This document shows positions 1 to 8,315 of a stretch of 64,000 nt of DNA, one piece after another. The stretch's first letter is position 1. Each line of letters begins with the position of its first letter. The notes under the pieces were generated by a model. That model was not told the DNA's origin. It saw only the letters and a program-made list of their open reading frames with translations, and did not search any database. The DNA is from Alphaproteobacteria bacterium (GTDB taxonomy: Bacteria > Pseudomonadota > Alphaproteobacteria > Rs-D84 > CACZYB01): contig JAEDDP010000002.1 in assembly GCA_016297965.1 (NCBI GenBank), positions 62,001 to 126,000 of the forward strand, written 5' to 3'. A program made the position numbers and the translations under genes.

Positions 1-613
1 CCAAAGTTGAATTCCACATAATGGAAATATTTGGAGTTTCAAAAAGGTGTTTTTGGTTTATTTGTTCCGCGGTGAAATGGTCGCGACGATGAATGATTGT
101 TACCTTTTTGCAAAGTGTTGAAAGGTGAAGTGCTTCATATACCGCAGTATTTCCGCCACCAACAACGAAAACTTCCTTATCACGGAAAAAGAAACCATCG
201 CATGTTGCACAATATGACACACCGTGTCCGGTTAATTTTGACTCATTTGCAAGACCAATTTTTCTGTATGATGCACCGGTTGCAATGATTACGGCATCGG
301 CAGTAATTACATTGTCATTTTCACATTTTATTGTGAATGGACGTTTTGAAAAGTCAACTTCAACAACGGTATCGGCAAGTACTTCGGCACCAAAAATTTC
401 GGCCTGTTTCCTCATTTGTTCGGTTAGGTATAATCCGTCAATTTTTTCGGTAAATCCAGGATAGTTTTCAAGGTCAAAAGATTTTGTAATTTGTCCGCCA
501 AATTCCATTCCGGTTATGATTAACGGTTTATTTCCGGCACGTCCAGAATAAATTCCGGCAGTATATCCCGCAGGACCAGAACCAATTATAACTACTTCGC
601 GATGTTGTTCCAT
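1..613 (-). CDS. trxB: Thioredoxin reductase, N-terminal part (cut by window edge)
   Basis: NADPH-dependent flavoenzyme that reduces thioredoxin in the cytoplasm. Only the first ~204 residues are here; the rest lies left of the window. An FAD-binding GSGPAG motif is at residues 11-16, the redox pair CATC at 135-138 (same spacing as E. coli TrxB), and the NADPH-binding GGGNTAV at 152-158, followed by HRRD. The ATG at 613 follows an AAGGAG-type ribosome site by a few bases. A strong promoter lies upstream (643-671). The glutamate that usually follows GGGNTAV is a tyrosine, a small deviation. Confidence 0.95.
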   Translation of the reverse strand, partial: MEQHREVVIIGSGPAGYTAGIYSGRAGNKPLIITGMEFGGQITKSFDLENYPGFTEKIDGLYLTEQMRKQAEIFGAEVLADTVVEVDFSKRPFTIKCENDNVITADAVIIATGASYRKIGLANESKLTGHGVSYCATCDGFFFRDKEVFVVGGGNTAVYEALHLSTLCKKVTIIHRRDHFTAEQINQKHLFETPNISIMWNSTL

Positions 614-642
614 TTCATATCTCCTTTTTAATTTTTGTGTTT

Positions 643-671
643 ATTATATGGGTAAGGTCTTTGTTTTGCAA
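643..671 (-). promoter_or_regulatory. Promoter of trxB
   Basis: Reverse-strand -35 TTGCAA (666-671) and -10 TATAAT (643-648), exactly 17 bp apart, 30 bp upstream of the trxB start. Confidence 0.75.
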
Positions 672-695
672 GAGGGAATTTTGTAAATGCAAAAT

Positions 696-725
696 AAAAA
701 ATCCCCCGAAATTTTTGTGGGGGAT
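696..725 (-). terminator. Terminator after ppaC
   Basis: Perfect 7-bp stem ATCCCCC/GGGGGAT (701-707 with 719-725). On the reverse strand it is followed by a T-run just past the ppaC stop. Confidence 0.85.
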
Positions 726-739
726 TTTTTTTCTTTTTA

Positions 740-1660
740 TTAAAGCTTTGTTTCAAGTGGTGGAACAACTTGCTTTTTACGGCTCATCATACCATCAACC
801 CAAGCGCAATGATTTTCATCACACTTTATACCGAATACATTTTCAATACTTGGAATATCATCAGATACAACAAGAAGTTCAGAACCTTCCTTCATTATAT
901 CGGTGATAAGTAAAAGTACGGTGTTAAATTCTCCGTTTGCCTGAATCTTTTTCATTTCTTCTAAGATTGCAGGCTTTTTATCATCAGCCATAGTTTTATC
1001 AATAAGTTCAATTTGTCCGATACCAAATTTTTTACCGTGGATGTTAAATTCTTTGAAATCACGATTGATAAGGTCAGTTGCAGAATCATTTTCAATGGAT
1101 GATTTTACCTTTAACATTTGCAATCCTAAATCAAGTGGTTTTTCAATGCCGGCAATTTTTGCAAGCTTTTCAACGGCGTCTTTATCCCAATTTGTTGTTG
1201 TTGGGGATTTAAAAAGTACGGTGTCGGAAAGTACAGCACAAAGCATTGCACCGGCGATGTTTGCAGGAATGTTTTTATTCTCGGATGCAAAAACATTTGT
1301 TAAAATTGTTGCGGTGGAACCAACTGGTTGACCGTAAAATTCAAGTGGTGAAGCAGTTTTAAGCCCGCCAAGTTTATGATGATCGGCAACGAATAAAACC
1401 TTTGCACTATCAATGTCATTTGGAAGTTGAGAAAGTTCAGTTGTGTCAACAAGTGCGATTTCTTTGTCGCTTACAGATGTTAGGGTTTCTGGAACTTCAA
1501 GTTTGAATGTATCAAGGATGAATTTTGTTTCTGGGGTGATATCACCTTGTTTTACGGCAACGGCGTCTAAACCTCTTTGTTTTAAAAGTTCGGTGGTTGC
1601 AATAGAAGATATAATTGTGTCCGAATCCGGATTTTTATGTCCCATTACGTATATTGTCAT
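740..1660 (-). CDS. ppaC: Manganese-dependent (family II) inorganic pyrophosphatase
   Basis: Cytoplasmic DHH-family enzyme hydrolysing pyrophosphate to phosphate. At 306 residues it has the usual family II length. Metal ligands are visible: H8, D12 and D14 in the N-terminal HxNPDSD motif, D72, and the ADHH motif at 92-95. The C-terminal substrate-binding SRKKQ is at 293-297. No regulatory CBS insert is present. The start is preceded by AAAGGA. It is the last gene of a three-gene run with map and an unknown protein (22-nt gap) and ends at a strong hairpin. Family II enzymes are less common in proteobacteria than in Firmicutes. Confidence 0.95.
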   Translation of the reverse strand: MTIYVMGHKNPDSDTIISSIATTELLKQRGLDAVAVKQGDITPETKFILDTFKLEVPETLTSVSDKEIALVDTTELSQLPNDIDSAKVLFVADHHKLGGLKTASPLEFYGQPVGSTATILTNVFASENKNIPANIAGAMLCAVLSDTVLFKSPTTTNWDKDAVEKLAKIAGIEKPLDLGLQMLKVKSSIENDSATDLINRDFKEFNIHGKKFGIGQIELIDKTMADDKKPAILEEMKKIQANGEFNTVLLLITDIMKEGSELLVVSDDIPSIENVFGIKCDENHCAWVDGMMSRKKQVVPPLETKL

Positions 1661-1682
1661 TTATTTTTTTCCTTTCGTTTAT

Positions 1683-2165
1683 TTATTTTTGTAATTGTTT
1701 TAAATCTGAGATTAACTGTTGTTTCATATTTGAATCAAGTTTTGAAATTACATCCGAAAGATGTTTCCTCATTTTCGCATTATCAACCTTTGTTTTTGTA
1801 TCCGTTACAGATTTTACAAATGCAATTGAGTTTTCAAGTCTTGCCATTGTATTTTCCGCATCGGCAACCAATGTTTTGTAATTAGGTTGTGGAGAAAATA
1901 ATTGTTTGATTTGATTTTCAAAATTTGGGTATTCAAATTCTATTTTCTTTATACCAAGTTGTTTTTCATCTTCCTTAAATTTCAAAAAACGTTCGTACAA
2001 AGACCTTACCCTTGATTGAAGTTCATCGGTTGTTGGATTATCGTTTTCCAATTTGAGGTCGGAATTTTCTTCTTTATTTGGAACGAAAATTCCACCACTT
2101 TGGATATTTTTTAACATCTTGTCAAATGCTTCATCTGTTAAATGAATTTTTATTATTTCAGCCAT
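1683..2165 (-). CDS. Hypothetical protein, 160 residues
   Basis: Not recognised. It is a soluble, charged, mostly helical protein with no signal peptide or membrane segment. The C-terminal half has heptad-like leucine/isoleucine spacing that could form a coiled coil. A good ribosome site (AAGGA) precedes the ATG. It lies 12 nt after map and 22 nt before ppaC, so the three are probably cotranscribed. Composition matches its neighbours, so it is likely a real gene. Confidence 0.75.
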   Translation of the reverse strand: MAEIIKIHLTDEAFDKMLKNIQSGGIFVPNKEENSDLKLENDNPTTDELQSRVRSLYERFLKFKEDEKQLGIKKIEFEYPNFENQIKQLFSPQPNYKTLVADAENTMARLENSIAFVKSVTDTKTKVDNAKMRKHLSDVISKLDSNMKQQLISDLKQLQK

Positions 2166-2177
2166 TTTTATTCCTTA

Positions 2178-2960
2178 TTACTTTTTATTGTATGGAGGTT
2201 TTGTGAAACCAGCAGGTGATTTTGTAAATATTTCAACTCCATTTTTTGTTATACCGATAGTGTGTTCAAATTGTGCCGAAAGTCCACCATCTTGGGTTCT
2301 TGCTGTCCAATCGTTGTCTTCCACATAAAGTTCGTATGTGCCAGTGTTTACCATTGGTTCAATTGTGAAAACCATTCCTTCCTGTAATATAATTCTTTCG
2401 TTTTCCGTATCATAATAGTGAAGTACGTTTGGTGCATCGTGGAAAACCTTTCCGGTGCCATGACCGCAAAAGTCGCGAACGATGGAAAAGCCCTTTGGTT
2501 CACACATATTTTGTATTGTTATTCCAACTTCGGATAGTTTTAATCCCGGACGACAAATTGAAATTGCCCGCATCATTGACTCGTATGTTGTGTCAACAAG
2601 CTCCTTTGCACGGTCGGAAACATTTCCAATCAAGTACATACGGCTTGTATCACCATAGTATCCGTCAATAATTGTTGTTACATCAATATTTACAATGTCA
2701 CCATCATTAAGGTATTCATTTTTGTTTGGTATTCCGTGGCATATAACATCATTTACGGAAATACAACAATGTTTTGGATATCCACAGTAATTTAGTGGTG
2801 CGCAAATACCCCCCTGTTTTTTGGTATGTTCAGCAACAAGTTTATCAAGGTCGTATGTTGATACACCGGCAACCACATAATCCGTTATAAAATCCAACGT
2901 TTCCGCGGCGGCACGTCCAGCACGGCGGAGACCTTCAAAATCGTCTTTATCGTAAATCAT
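2178..2960 (-). CDS. map: Methionine aminopeptidase, type I
   Basis: Removes the initiator methionine from nascent proteins. 260 residues, the normal length for bacterial MetAP. The dinuclear metal ligands are all seen: D93, D104, H167, E201 and E232. The substrate histidine is in HGIPN (H75), and GHGTG is at 166-170. The ATG follows AAGGA. First gene of the map / unknown / ppaC run, divergent from pfkA; rpsB or glnD, its neighbours in many proteobacteria, are not here. Confidence 0.96.
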   Translation of the reverse strand: MIYDKDDFEGLRRAGRAAAETLDFITDYVVAGVSTYDLDKLVAEHTKKQGGICAPLNYCGYPKHCCISVNDVICHGIPNKNEYLNDGDIVNIDVTTIIDGYYGDTSRMYLIGNVSDRAKELVDTTYESMMRAISICRPGLKLSEVGITIQNMCEPKGFSIVRDFCGHGTGKVFHDAPNVLHYYDTENERIILQEGMVFTIEPMVNTGTYELYVEDNDWTARTQDGGLSAQFEHTIGITKNGVEIFTKSPAGFTKPPYNKK

Positions 2961-2990
2961 TTTTATTCCTTTTTATTTTTTATGCAAAGT

Positions 2991-3018
2991 ATTATATCCG
3001 TTTGGTTAAAAAAATAAA
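2991..3018 (-). promoter_or_regulatory. Probable promoter of the map operon
   Basis: Reverse-strand -10 TATAAT (2991-2996) with a weak TTTATT-like -35 about 16 bp upstream. It lies back to back with the pfkA promoter. Confidence 0.55.
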
Positions 3019-3031
3019 GCCTAAAAATGCC

Positions 3032-3060
3032 TTTACTTGATTTATTAAAAATGCTATAAT
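3032..3060 (+). promoter_or_regulatory. Promoter of pfkA; decides the gene start
   Basis: -35 TTTACT (3032-3037), 17-bp spacer, perfect -10 TATAAT (3055-3060). The in-frame ATG at 3059 lies inside the -10 box and so cannot be used. This points to the ATG at 3092. Confidence 0.75.
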
Positions 3061-3091
3061 GAAAATGTTGTTTAATGAGGGGAAAAATAAA

Positions 3092-4216
3092 ATGTTGGGA
3101 AAGAAAAATATAAAGAAAAAAATAGGTATTTTAACCGGCGGTGGTGATTGCCCGGGACTTAATATGGCGATTAAAACTGTGGCTCAATATGCAATGAATA
3201 AGTATGGTTGGGAAGTGGTTGGTGTTAAAAATGCCATAAATGGAATTGTTAGTGATGTAAAACTTTCTGGGGAGGATTCCGATATTATTGAATTTAGTCC
3301 TTCGTTTTCATTTTCCGAATATGTGCGTCAGGGTGGAACTTTTTTAGGTTCGTTTAAAAAGATAAAAACTAAACGATACAGGAATGTTCAAAATGATGAG
3401 GATCTTGTTTCCGTGATGCTTCCAACATTTAAGAAAAATATTAAGGAGTTTAATATTGACGGACTTATTGCAACGGGTGGTGATGGTACAATGTTTATGC
3501 TTAACTACCTTTGTGAAAAATCAAAAATTCCGTTTGTTGGTATTCCAAAAACTATTGATAATGATACACCGGGGACGGAAATTTCAATTGGATTTTCAAG
3601 TGCCGTTGATGCCATTGTGAATGCGATGGATAGTATCTTTTGGACCGCAAAGGGACACAGGCGTGCTATTGTAACACAGGTTATGGGAAGGGATACCGGA
3701 CATCTTGCAATGCATTCTGGTGTGGCATCGTGTGCGGATATAATCTTGGTGCCGGAAATTCCATATACCCTTTCTGGTATAATTAAAAAAATTAAGGATA
3801 TTAAGGCAAAGGAAAAACGCGATTACTTTATTATTGTTGTTGCCGAAGGGGCAGGACTTGAAAAGGGTAAACCATTGCCAAAATCGGCTGATTACACGGT
3901 GGCAGAATATATTGCAAAGGCCTTAGATAAAGCGGGAATTGAAGCACGTGCCGATAATTTGGGTTATATACAACGTGGTGGTCTTCCAAATGGATATGAC
4001 CGTATGTTGGCGGCCGAACTTGCCATATTGGCGGTGGATTTAATGGCGGATGGACAAAGTGCCGTGATGGCCGGAATGAAGGATGGAAAGCCAGCCAAAG
4101 TTCCGTTGAAAAATGTATGTAAAAAAGAAACAAGAGGGCTTAACCTTTCATCTCCTATTGTAAAGACGGCAATAAAAAGTGGAATTTATATTGGTGATGT
4201 GAAAAAGGTAAAGTAA
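3092..4216 (+). CDS. pfkA: 6-phosphofructokinase, PfkA family (ATP or PPi donor uncertain)
   Basis: Phosphorylates fructose 6-phosphate in glycolysis. Start chosen at 3092 because it has a GAGGGG ribosome site, while the upstream ATG at 3059 overlaps the -10 box; this gives 374 residues. Motifs in order: GILTGGGDCPGLN near the N-terminus, GGDGT (~129-133), PKTIDND (~152-158), MGRDTG (~198-203). The phosphoryl-donor motif carries Gly (GGDG, ATP-type), whereas the PKTIDND lysine is typical of PPi-using or mixed-clade enzymes. The donor cannot be decided from sequence. A pyrophosphatase gene lies close by on the other strand. Confidence 0.9.
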   Translation: MLGKKNIKKKIGILTGGGDCPGLNMAIKTVAQYAMNKYGWEVVGVKNAINGIVSDVKLSGEDSDIIEFSPSFSFSEYVRQGGTFLGSFKKIKTKRYRNVQNDEDLVSVMLPTFKKNIKEFNIDGLIATGGDGTMFMLNYLCEKSKIPFVGIPKTIDNDTPGTEISIGFSSAVDAIVNAMDSIFWTAKGHRRAIVTQVMGRDTGHLAMHSGVASCADIILVPEIPYTLSGIIKKIKDIKAKEKRDYFIIVVAEGAGLEKGKPLPKSADYTVAEYIAKALDKAGIEARADNLGYIQRGGLPNGYDRMLAAELAILAVDLMADGQSAVMAGMKDGKPAKVPLKNVCKKETRGLNLSSPIVKTAIKSGIYIGDVKKVK

Positions 4217-4235
4217 TTACTTTGTTTGATGAAAG

Positions 4236-4266
4236 AAAAGAGAGGTTTTAACGACCTCCTTTTTCT
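4236..4266 (+). terminator. Terminator after pfkA
   Basis: Hairpin with GAGGT/ACCTC core (4242-4246 with 4254-4258), extended by A/T pairs and followed by CTTTTTCTT. Confidence 0.6.
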
Positions 4267-4278
4267 TATAAAAACACA

Positions 4279-4307
4279 TTGACAAAAATATAAAATATTT
4301 ATAATAT
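4279..4307 (+). promoter_or_regulatory. Promoter of HD hydrolase gene
   Basis: Consensus -35 TTGACA (4279-4284). Overlapping -10 candidates are TATAAT (4300, 15-bp spacer) and TAATAT (4302, 17-bp spacer). Confidence 0.6.
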
Positions 4308-4335
4308 TGTCTAAAATTAAAAATAAGAGGTGGTT

Positions 4336-5037
4336 ATGAATAAAAATCATAAAGAGATTCTTAAAAGGAATCTTTTATTCTTTTTTGAAAATATTGTGGT
4401 TGATAAGTTGAAAAAGTTTTCAACACAAAAAGAATTTGGTTATCACGGTTTGGAACATACCGAACTTGTTGCCCTTCGTGCAATAGATATTGCAGTTGAT
4501 GGAGGACTTTCCCGATTTGAAGATGTTGTGCCGGTTGTGTTGGCGGCCGCTTTGCACGATTCCGCAAGAAAGGATGATGGATACAATGAAAACCATGGTC
4601 CGGATGCGGCAAAACGTCCAGAAAGTACATCTTTTTTAAAGGATTATGTTTTTAACCTTAATGACAAACAGATTGGTGATATTTTGTCGGCGGTTAAGGT
4701 TCATACGGTTGCAATGCCCCAGATGTTTGGTTTTCAAAACTATATTACAAAAATTTTGTGTGATGCGGACCGATGCCGTCTTTCGTGGGATTCAGGATAT
4801 AATGACAAGTTTTTCTTTACATCAACAGGTAAGAAAATTGCCAAAATGAAACCTGATGAAGTTGTTTTGTATTTGAAAAGATGGAAGGCAAGGGCCGAAG
4901 AAAATAAAATTCCAACGGTTGGCCGGCCTTTGGATATGCGTTATGTAAAGGATCCGTTATCAAGACGTGTTTATTTTACGGAACCACTTGATGTGACAAT
5001 CAATGAGGTATTGAAAGATATTAAAAAACAAAGATAG
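4336..5037 (+). CDS. HD-domain metal-dependent phosphohydrolase
   Basis: Predicted cytoplasmic phosphohydrolase of the HD superfamily, 233 residues. The metal-binding pattern is visible: H37/H41 in YHGLEH, the HD doublet H74-D75, and a later aspartate in CDADRCRLSW. The exact substrate is unknown; family members act on nucleotides or (p)ppGpp-like compounds, but no RelA/SpoT synthetase or TGS domain is attached. Start at ATG 4336 follows AGAGGTGG; a GTG two codons upstream is less likely. It stands alone between its own promoter and a terminator. Confidence 0.8.
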   Translation: MNKNHKEILKRNLLFFFENIVVDKLKKFSTQKEFGYHGLEHTELVALRAIDIAVDGGLSRFEDVVPVVLAAALHDSARKDDGYNENHGPDAAKRPESTSFLKDYVFNLNDKQIGDILSAVKVHTVAMPQMFGFQNYITKILCDADRCRLSWDSGYNDKFFFTSTGKKIAKMKPDEVVLYLKRWKARAEENKIPTVGRPLDMRYVKDPLSRRVYFTEPLDVTINEVLKDIKKQR

Positions 5038-5048
5038 TTGTTCGTTTT

Positions 5049-5081
5049 GGGATTTGTAGATGAATGCGAATCCCTTTTTTT
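5049..5081 (+). terminator. Terminator after HD hydrolase gene
   Basis: GGGATT (5049-5054) pairs with AATCCC (5069-5074), followed by seven T. Confidence 0.8.
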
Positions 5082-5106
5082 ATGAATTTTAATGAAAAAC
5101 AAGTAA

Positions 5107-5129
5107 TAAAAAACCTCCCAATAGGGAGG
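5107..5129 (-). terminator. Terminator after rpmB-rpmG
   Basis: Perfect 6-bp stem CCTCCC/GGGAGG (5114-5119 with 5124-5129) and, on the reverse strand, a T-run. Confidence 0.85.
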
Positions 5130-5158
5130 AATTTTAACTTTTACAAACACACAAAAGA

Positions 5159-5329
5159 TTAAATCTTGTTTTCAACGAAAACTTCGTGCTTTCTTGTCTT
5201 TTTATCATACTTTCTGAAAGAAAGTTTTTCTGTTGTGTTTGGAGATTTTGGATTTCTGTAAGTTGTATAGAAAGTTCCAGTTTCTGGATTTCTTAACTTA
5301 ACTAACATTTTTACGCCTTTTTTAGCCAT
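5159..5329 (-). CDS. rpmG: 50S ribosomal protein L33
   Basis: 56-residue ribosomal protein of the large subunit, in the usual size range. The N-terminus begins MAKKGVKMLVKL, followed by the conserved FYTTYRNPK and the LSFRKYD/HEVF C-terminus of proteobacterial L33. No zinc-binding Cys pairs are present, so it is the C-minus (zinc-independent) form. It follows rpmB by 18 nt on the same strand and ends at a strong hairpin, so it is expected to be cotranscribed with rpmB. Confidence 0.95.
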   Translation of the reverse strand: MAKKGVKMLVKLRNPETGTFYTTYRNPKSPNTTEKLSFRKYDKKTRKHEVFVENKI

Positions 5330-5347
5330 TTGAATTAACCTCTTTCA

Positions 5348-5647
5348 TTATTTTTTAGAAGCTTTTTTAGCTTGGCATTTTTGAATTCTTGCCTTTATAA
5401 CTTTTGCTTCGTCTGTTAACTTTGAATTACCAGTATTCAAAAGGTATGCATCAATTCCACCGTTTGTTTCTACTGTTTTAATTCCACGACTTGAAACATA
5501 CAATTTAACCTTTGTTCCAAGAATTTCTGATAAGAAAGATGCCATATGAAGATTAGGTAAGAATCTTCTTTTGGTCTTTATTTCTGAGTGAGAAACGTTA
5601 TGACCAGACATTGGTTTTTTCTTTGTAATTTCACATACTCTTGACAT
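5348..5647 (-). CDS. rpmB: 50S ribosomal protein L28
   Basis: 99-residue large-subunit protein. It begins MSRVCEITKKKPMSGHNVSHS, the typical L28 start, followed by KTKRRFLPNL and the C-terminal region with the GIKTVETNGGIDAYLL pattern. Proteobacterial length. The Cys near the N-terminus is not part of a zinc site. First gene of an rpmB-rpmG operon; a near-consensus promoter lies 35 bp upstream. Confidence 0.97.
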   Translation of the reverse strand: MSRVCEITKKKPMSGHNVSHSEIKTKRRFLPNLHMASFLSEILGTKVKLYVSSRGIKTVETNGGIDAYLLNTGNSKLTDEAKVIKARIQKCQAKKASKK

Positions 5648-5681
5648 TTTTTAATCCTTCAATTCGTAATTAGATTGCTGA

Positions 5682-5710
5682 ATTGTATATTATAATATTT
5701 TATATGTCAA
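5682..5710 (-). promoter_or_regulatory. Promoter of rpmB-rpmG
   Basis: Reverse-strand -35 TTGACA (5705-5710), 17-bp spacer, -10 TACAAT (5682-5687). Confidence 0.8.
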
Positions 5711-5790
5711 GGGAAAAATGGACTTTGTTTTATTTGAAAAATATAAAAATTTTATCAAAAATAAAAAGAAACAAAAATGGAACTTTTTAA

Positions 5791-5819
5791 TTGAAATGGG
5801 AAAAAGAATATTTTATATT
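5791..5819 (+). promoter_or_regulatory. Promoter of rarA
   Basis: -35 TTGAAA (5791-5796), 17-bp spacer, -10 TATATT (5814-5819), just upstream of the AAAGGAG ribosome site. Confidence 0.65.
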
Positions 5820-5845
5820 ACCTTATTATTTAAAAGGAGTTTTTG

Positions 5846-7135
5846 ATGGCAGAGCTTTTTGATGCAAAAATTGGAACACCGCTTGCGGAAAGACTTCGTG
5901 CGGACAGTCTTGCCGATGTGGTTGGGCAGGAGCATATCCTTGGCGATGATGGGATTATTACGACTCAGCTTAAAACAGGAAATATAAAATCAATGATTTT
6001 GTGGGGACCACCGGGATGTGGAAAAACGACAATTGCAAAGCTTGTTGCAAAGTATGCCGATGCGGAATTTGTGATGTTGTCCGCGGTGTTTTCCGGTGTT
6101 GCCGATTTGAAAAAGGTCTTTTTGGATGCGTCAAATCTTCGTGCCGTTGGACGGCGAACAATTTTGTTTGTGGATGAAATTCATCGTTTTAATAAGGCTC
6201 AACAGGACAGTTTTTTGCCGTATGTGGAGGATGGAACGATAACCCTTATTGGTGCAACAACTGAAAATCCATCATTTGAACTTAATTCCGCTTTGCTTTC
6301 CAGATGTCAGGTGTTAATCCTTAAACGGCTTGATGAAAAGGCATTGTCGCACCTTATTGAGCGGGCGGAGGAAGAGGTTCAAAAAAAGCTTCCGTTGACG
6401 GATGAAGCAAGGGTGGAACTTATTGCCATATCGGATGGTGATGGTCGTTATTTGCTTAATATGATAGAGATGATTTTTGATTTTTATCAGGGAAAGACGA
6501 TTGATGGAAAGGAGCTTAATAAAATGCTTCAAAGTCGTTTTCCAAATTATGATAAAAGTGGGGAGGCACATTATAACCTTATATCCGCACTTCATAAATC
6601 CCTTCGTGGGTCGGATCCGGATGCGGCGCTTTATTGGTGTGGGCGAATGATTGCCGGTGGTGAGGATCCAAAGTATATACTTCGTCGCCTTACCCGATTT
6701 GCGGTTGAAGATGTGGGTATTGCCGATCCGCATGCTTTGCCGTATGCAATTTCAGCGTGGGATGCGTATGAACGACTTGGAAGTCCAGAGGGGGATTTGG
6801 CGATTGCTTCACTTGTTATATACCTTGGTACCGCGCCAAAATCCAATGCTTCGGAAACGGCTTGGAATAATGCCTTTGCGATGGCGAAATCTACGGGTTC
6901 GCTTCCTCCACCTATGCATATAATCAATGCACCGACAAAGTTAATGGAAAAGCAAGGCTTTGGTGCGGGGTATGTTTATGATCCGGATACAAAGGATGGC
7001 TTTTCGGGGCAAAATTATTGGCCGGATGGAATGAAACGGCAAAAATTTTACCAACCTTTTGAACGGGGTTTTGAACGGGATATAAAAAAGCGTCTTGAAT
7101 ATTGGGAAAATTTAAGGAAAAAGTTAAATCAATAA
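5846..7135 (+). CDS. rarA: Replication-associated recombination protein A (MgsA/WRNIP1 family AAA+ ATPase)
   Basis: Cytoplasmic AAA+ ATPase related to clamp loaders that acts at stalled replication forks. 429 residues, normal length. Walker A GPPGCGKT at 54-61, Walker B DEIH at 110-113, then the sensor region IGATTENPSF and the arginine-finger stretch ALLSRCQV, which mark the RarA family. The C-terminal tetramerisation part contains the typical GSDPDAALYW and AAL/EDVGIADP-type motifs. ATG 5846 is chosen over the TTG one codon upstream because of the ribosome site. Converges on the cation-efflux gene with a 20-bp gap. Confidence 0.96.
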   Translation: MAELFDAKIGTPLAERLRADSLADVVGQEHILGDDGIITTQLKTGNIKSMILWGPPGCGKTTIAKLVAKYADAEFVMLSAVFSGVADLKKVFLDASNLRAVGRRTILFVDEIHRFNKAQQDSFLPYVEDGTITLIGATTENPSFELNSALLSRCQVLILKRLDEKALSHLIERAEEEVQKKLPLTDEARVELIAISDGDGRYLLNMIEMIFDFYQGKTIDGKELNKMLQSRFPNYDKSGEAHYNLISALHKSLRGSDPDAALYWCGRMIAGGEDPKYILRRLTRFAVEDVGIADPHALPYAISAWDAYERLGSPEGDLAIASLVIYLGTAPKSNASETAWNNAFAMAKSTGSLPPPMHIINAPTKLMEKQGFGAGYVYDPDTKDGFSGQNYWPDGMKRQKFYQPFERGFERDIKKRLEYWENLRKKLNQ

Positions 7136-7155
7136 CCTTTTCCTTAATCAAAATT

Positions 7156-7830
7156 TTATTGTCTTACATCAACAAGGATTTTTATTGTGTTGATTAGTAG
7201 ACCCTTTGCCCAATTTATGATAAGTATACCGCCAAATATTCCGGTTAGGGAGTCAAGGTAGGTAATGTTGAAATATTTTCCGATTACAAGTGCGGAAATT
7301 GCAAGGACAGAAGTTAGAGCATCTGCCAAAATGTGATAGTATGCACTTTTGAAATTATAGTCTTCGTCTGTGTCTTCCTTTTCATCGTGGGTGTGGTGTT
7401 TGTGTTCTCCGCCTTCCATAATGAAGATACATAGTGTGTTTACGATAAGTCCGATTATGGCAACCAAGATTGCCTCATCAAACTTTATGGATTGAGGATT
7501 TATCAACCTTTCAATGACTTCAAATATAATCCAAAATCCGGTAAATCCAAGGAAAAGTGAGCTGGTGTATGCAGTTAATGTTCCAATTTTTTCCGTACCA
7601 TTTTGAAACAAATCGGAATTGGAAAAATGTCGTGTTAAAATATATGCAACGTAGGTAAGGGTTAGTGCAAGTGCGTGTGTTGCCATATGATAACCGTCCG
7701 CGGTTAGTGCCATTGAATTTGTTGCATATCCGTATATGATTTCCGCAATCATTGTAATAATTGTAAATATTATGACCAAAAGAGTCTTTTTTTCATTGTT
7801 TGTTGATATTTCAGTTTTGTGTTCGGACAT
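7156..7830 (-). CDS. Cation diffusion facilitator (DmeF-like) lacking the C-terminal domain
   Basis: Inner-membrane proton-coupled exporter of divalent metals, six predicted TM helices. The TM2 metal site reads ADGYHMATH and the TM5 site HILADAL, so histidines replace some of the aspartates of zinc-type CDFs, as in DmeF-like (cobalt/nickel-linked) proteins. A His-rich loop GGEHKHHTHDE lies between TM4 and TM5. The protein is only 224 residues and stops right after TM6, so the cytoplasmic dimerisation domain is missing. Its start overlaps the marR stop by one base (TAATG), implying translational coupling. Metal specificity is inferred. Confidence 0.9.
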   Translation of the reverse strand: MSEHKTEISTNNEKKTLLVIIFTIITMIAEIIYGYATNSMALTADGYHMATHALALTLTYVAYILTRHFSNSDLFQNGTEKIGTLTAYTSSLFLGFTGFWIIFEVIERLINPQSIKFDEAILVAIIGLIVNTLCIFIMEGGEHKHHTHDEKEDTDEDYNFKSAYYHILADALTSVLAISALVIGKYFNITYLDSLTGIFGGILIINWAKGLLINTIKILVDVRQ

Positions 7831-8297
7831 TATTTATTTTCCTTTATTGTGTTTAATTTTTCCTTTAAAAAATTGTTGTATTTAAAAAGAAAGTTTTGAA
7901 TTGTTTTTAATTCCTTTCCCGAAAATTGTGATGAAAAAGTGTTTTGTTCAAGATTCCATTTTTTGTGAAGTTTTTCATGTTCGCGGAAAACTATTTTCCC
8001 GTTTTCTTCTAGTTTAAAATAGATTTCCTTTTTATTTTCGGGATTTGAAAAGGAACTTATTGCATTCTTTTTTAAAAGACGCTTTATAATCTTGCTTATT
8101 CCACCCTTTGTCATATTTATTTTTGTTGAAATTTTTGTGACATTTGGATTTTTTATTCGTCCGATTACGTCAATACAGTGCATTTCAGTATATGAATAAT
8201 CATCCAATAATTTACAGGATGTTCGTTTATAAATTTTATCCAATTCAGAGTATGTATCAACAAGTGATATGAATAAATTATTTATTTCGTTAATCAT
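7830..8297 (-). CDS. MarR-family transcriptional regulator
   Basis: 155-residue winged-helix DNA-binding protein. The recognition segment reads ISTKINMTKGGISKIIKRL and is followed by a wing with KKEIYFKLEENG, both typical of MarR. It starts at ATG 8297 behind AAGGAAAC and overlaps the downstream metal exporter by one base, so it probably controls that exporter. Palindromes sit on its own -10 region (8316-8342), suggesting autorepression. The ligand (metal or other) is unknown. Confidence 0.88.
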   Translation of the reverse strand: MINEINNLFISLVDTYSELDKIYKRTSCKLLDDYSYTEMHCIDVIGRIKNPNVTKISTKINMTKGGISKIIKRLLKKNAISSFSNPENKKEIYFKLEENGKIVFREHEKLHKKWNLEQNTFSSQFSGKELKTIQNFLFKYNNFLKEKLNTIKENK

Positions 8298-8315
8298 TTT
8301 TTTTGTTTCCTTGTA

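Noticed and set aside
3059..3091. Earlier in-frame ATG for pfkA
   Set aside because: It lies within a perfect -10 box and has no ribosome site.
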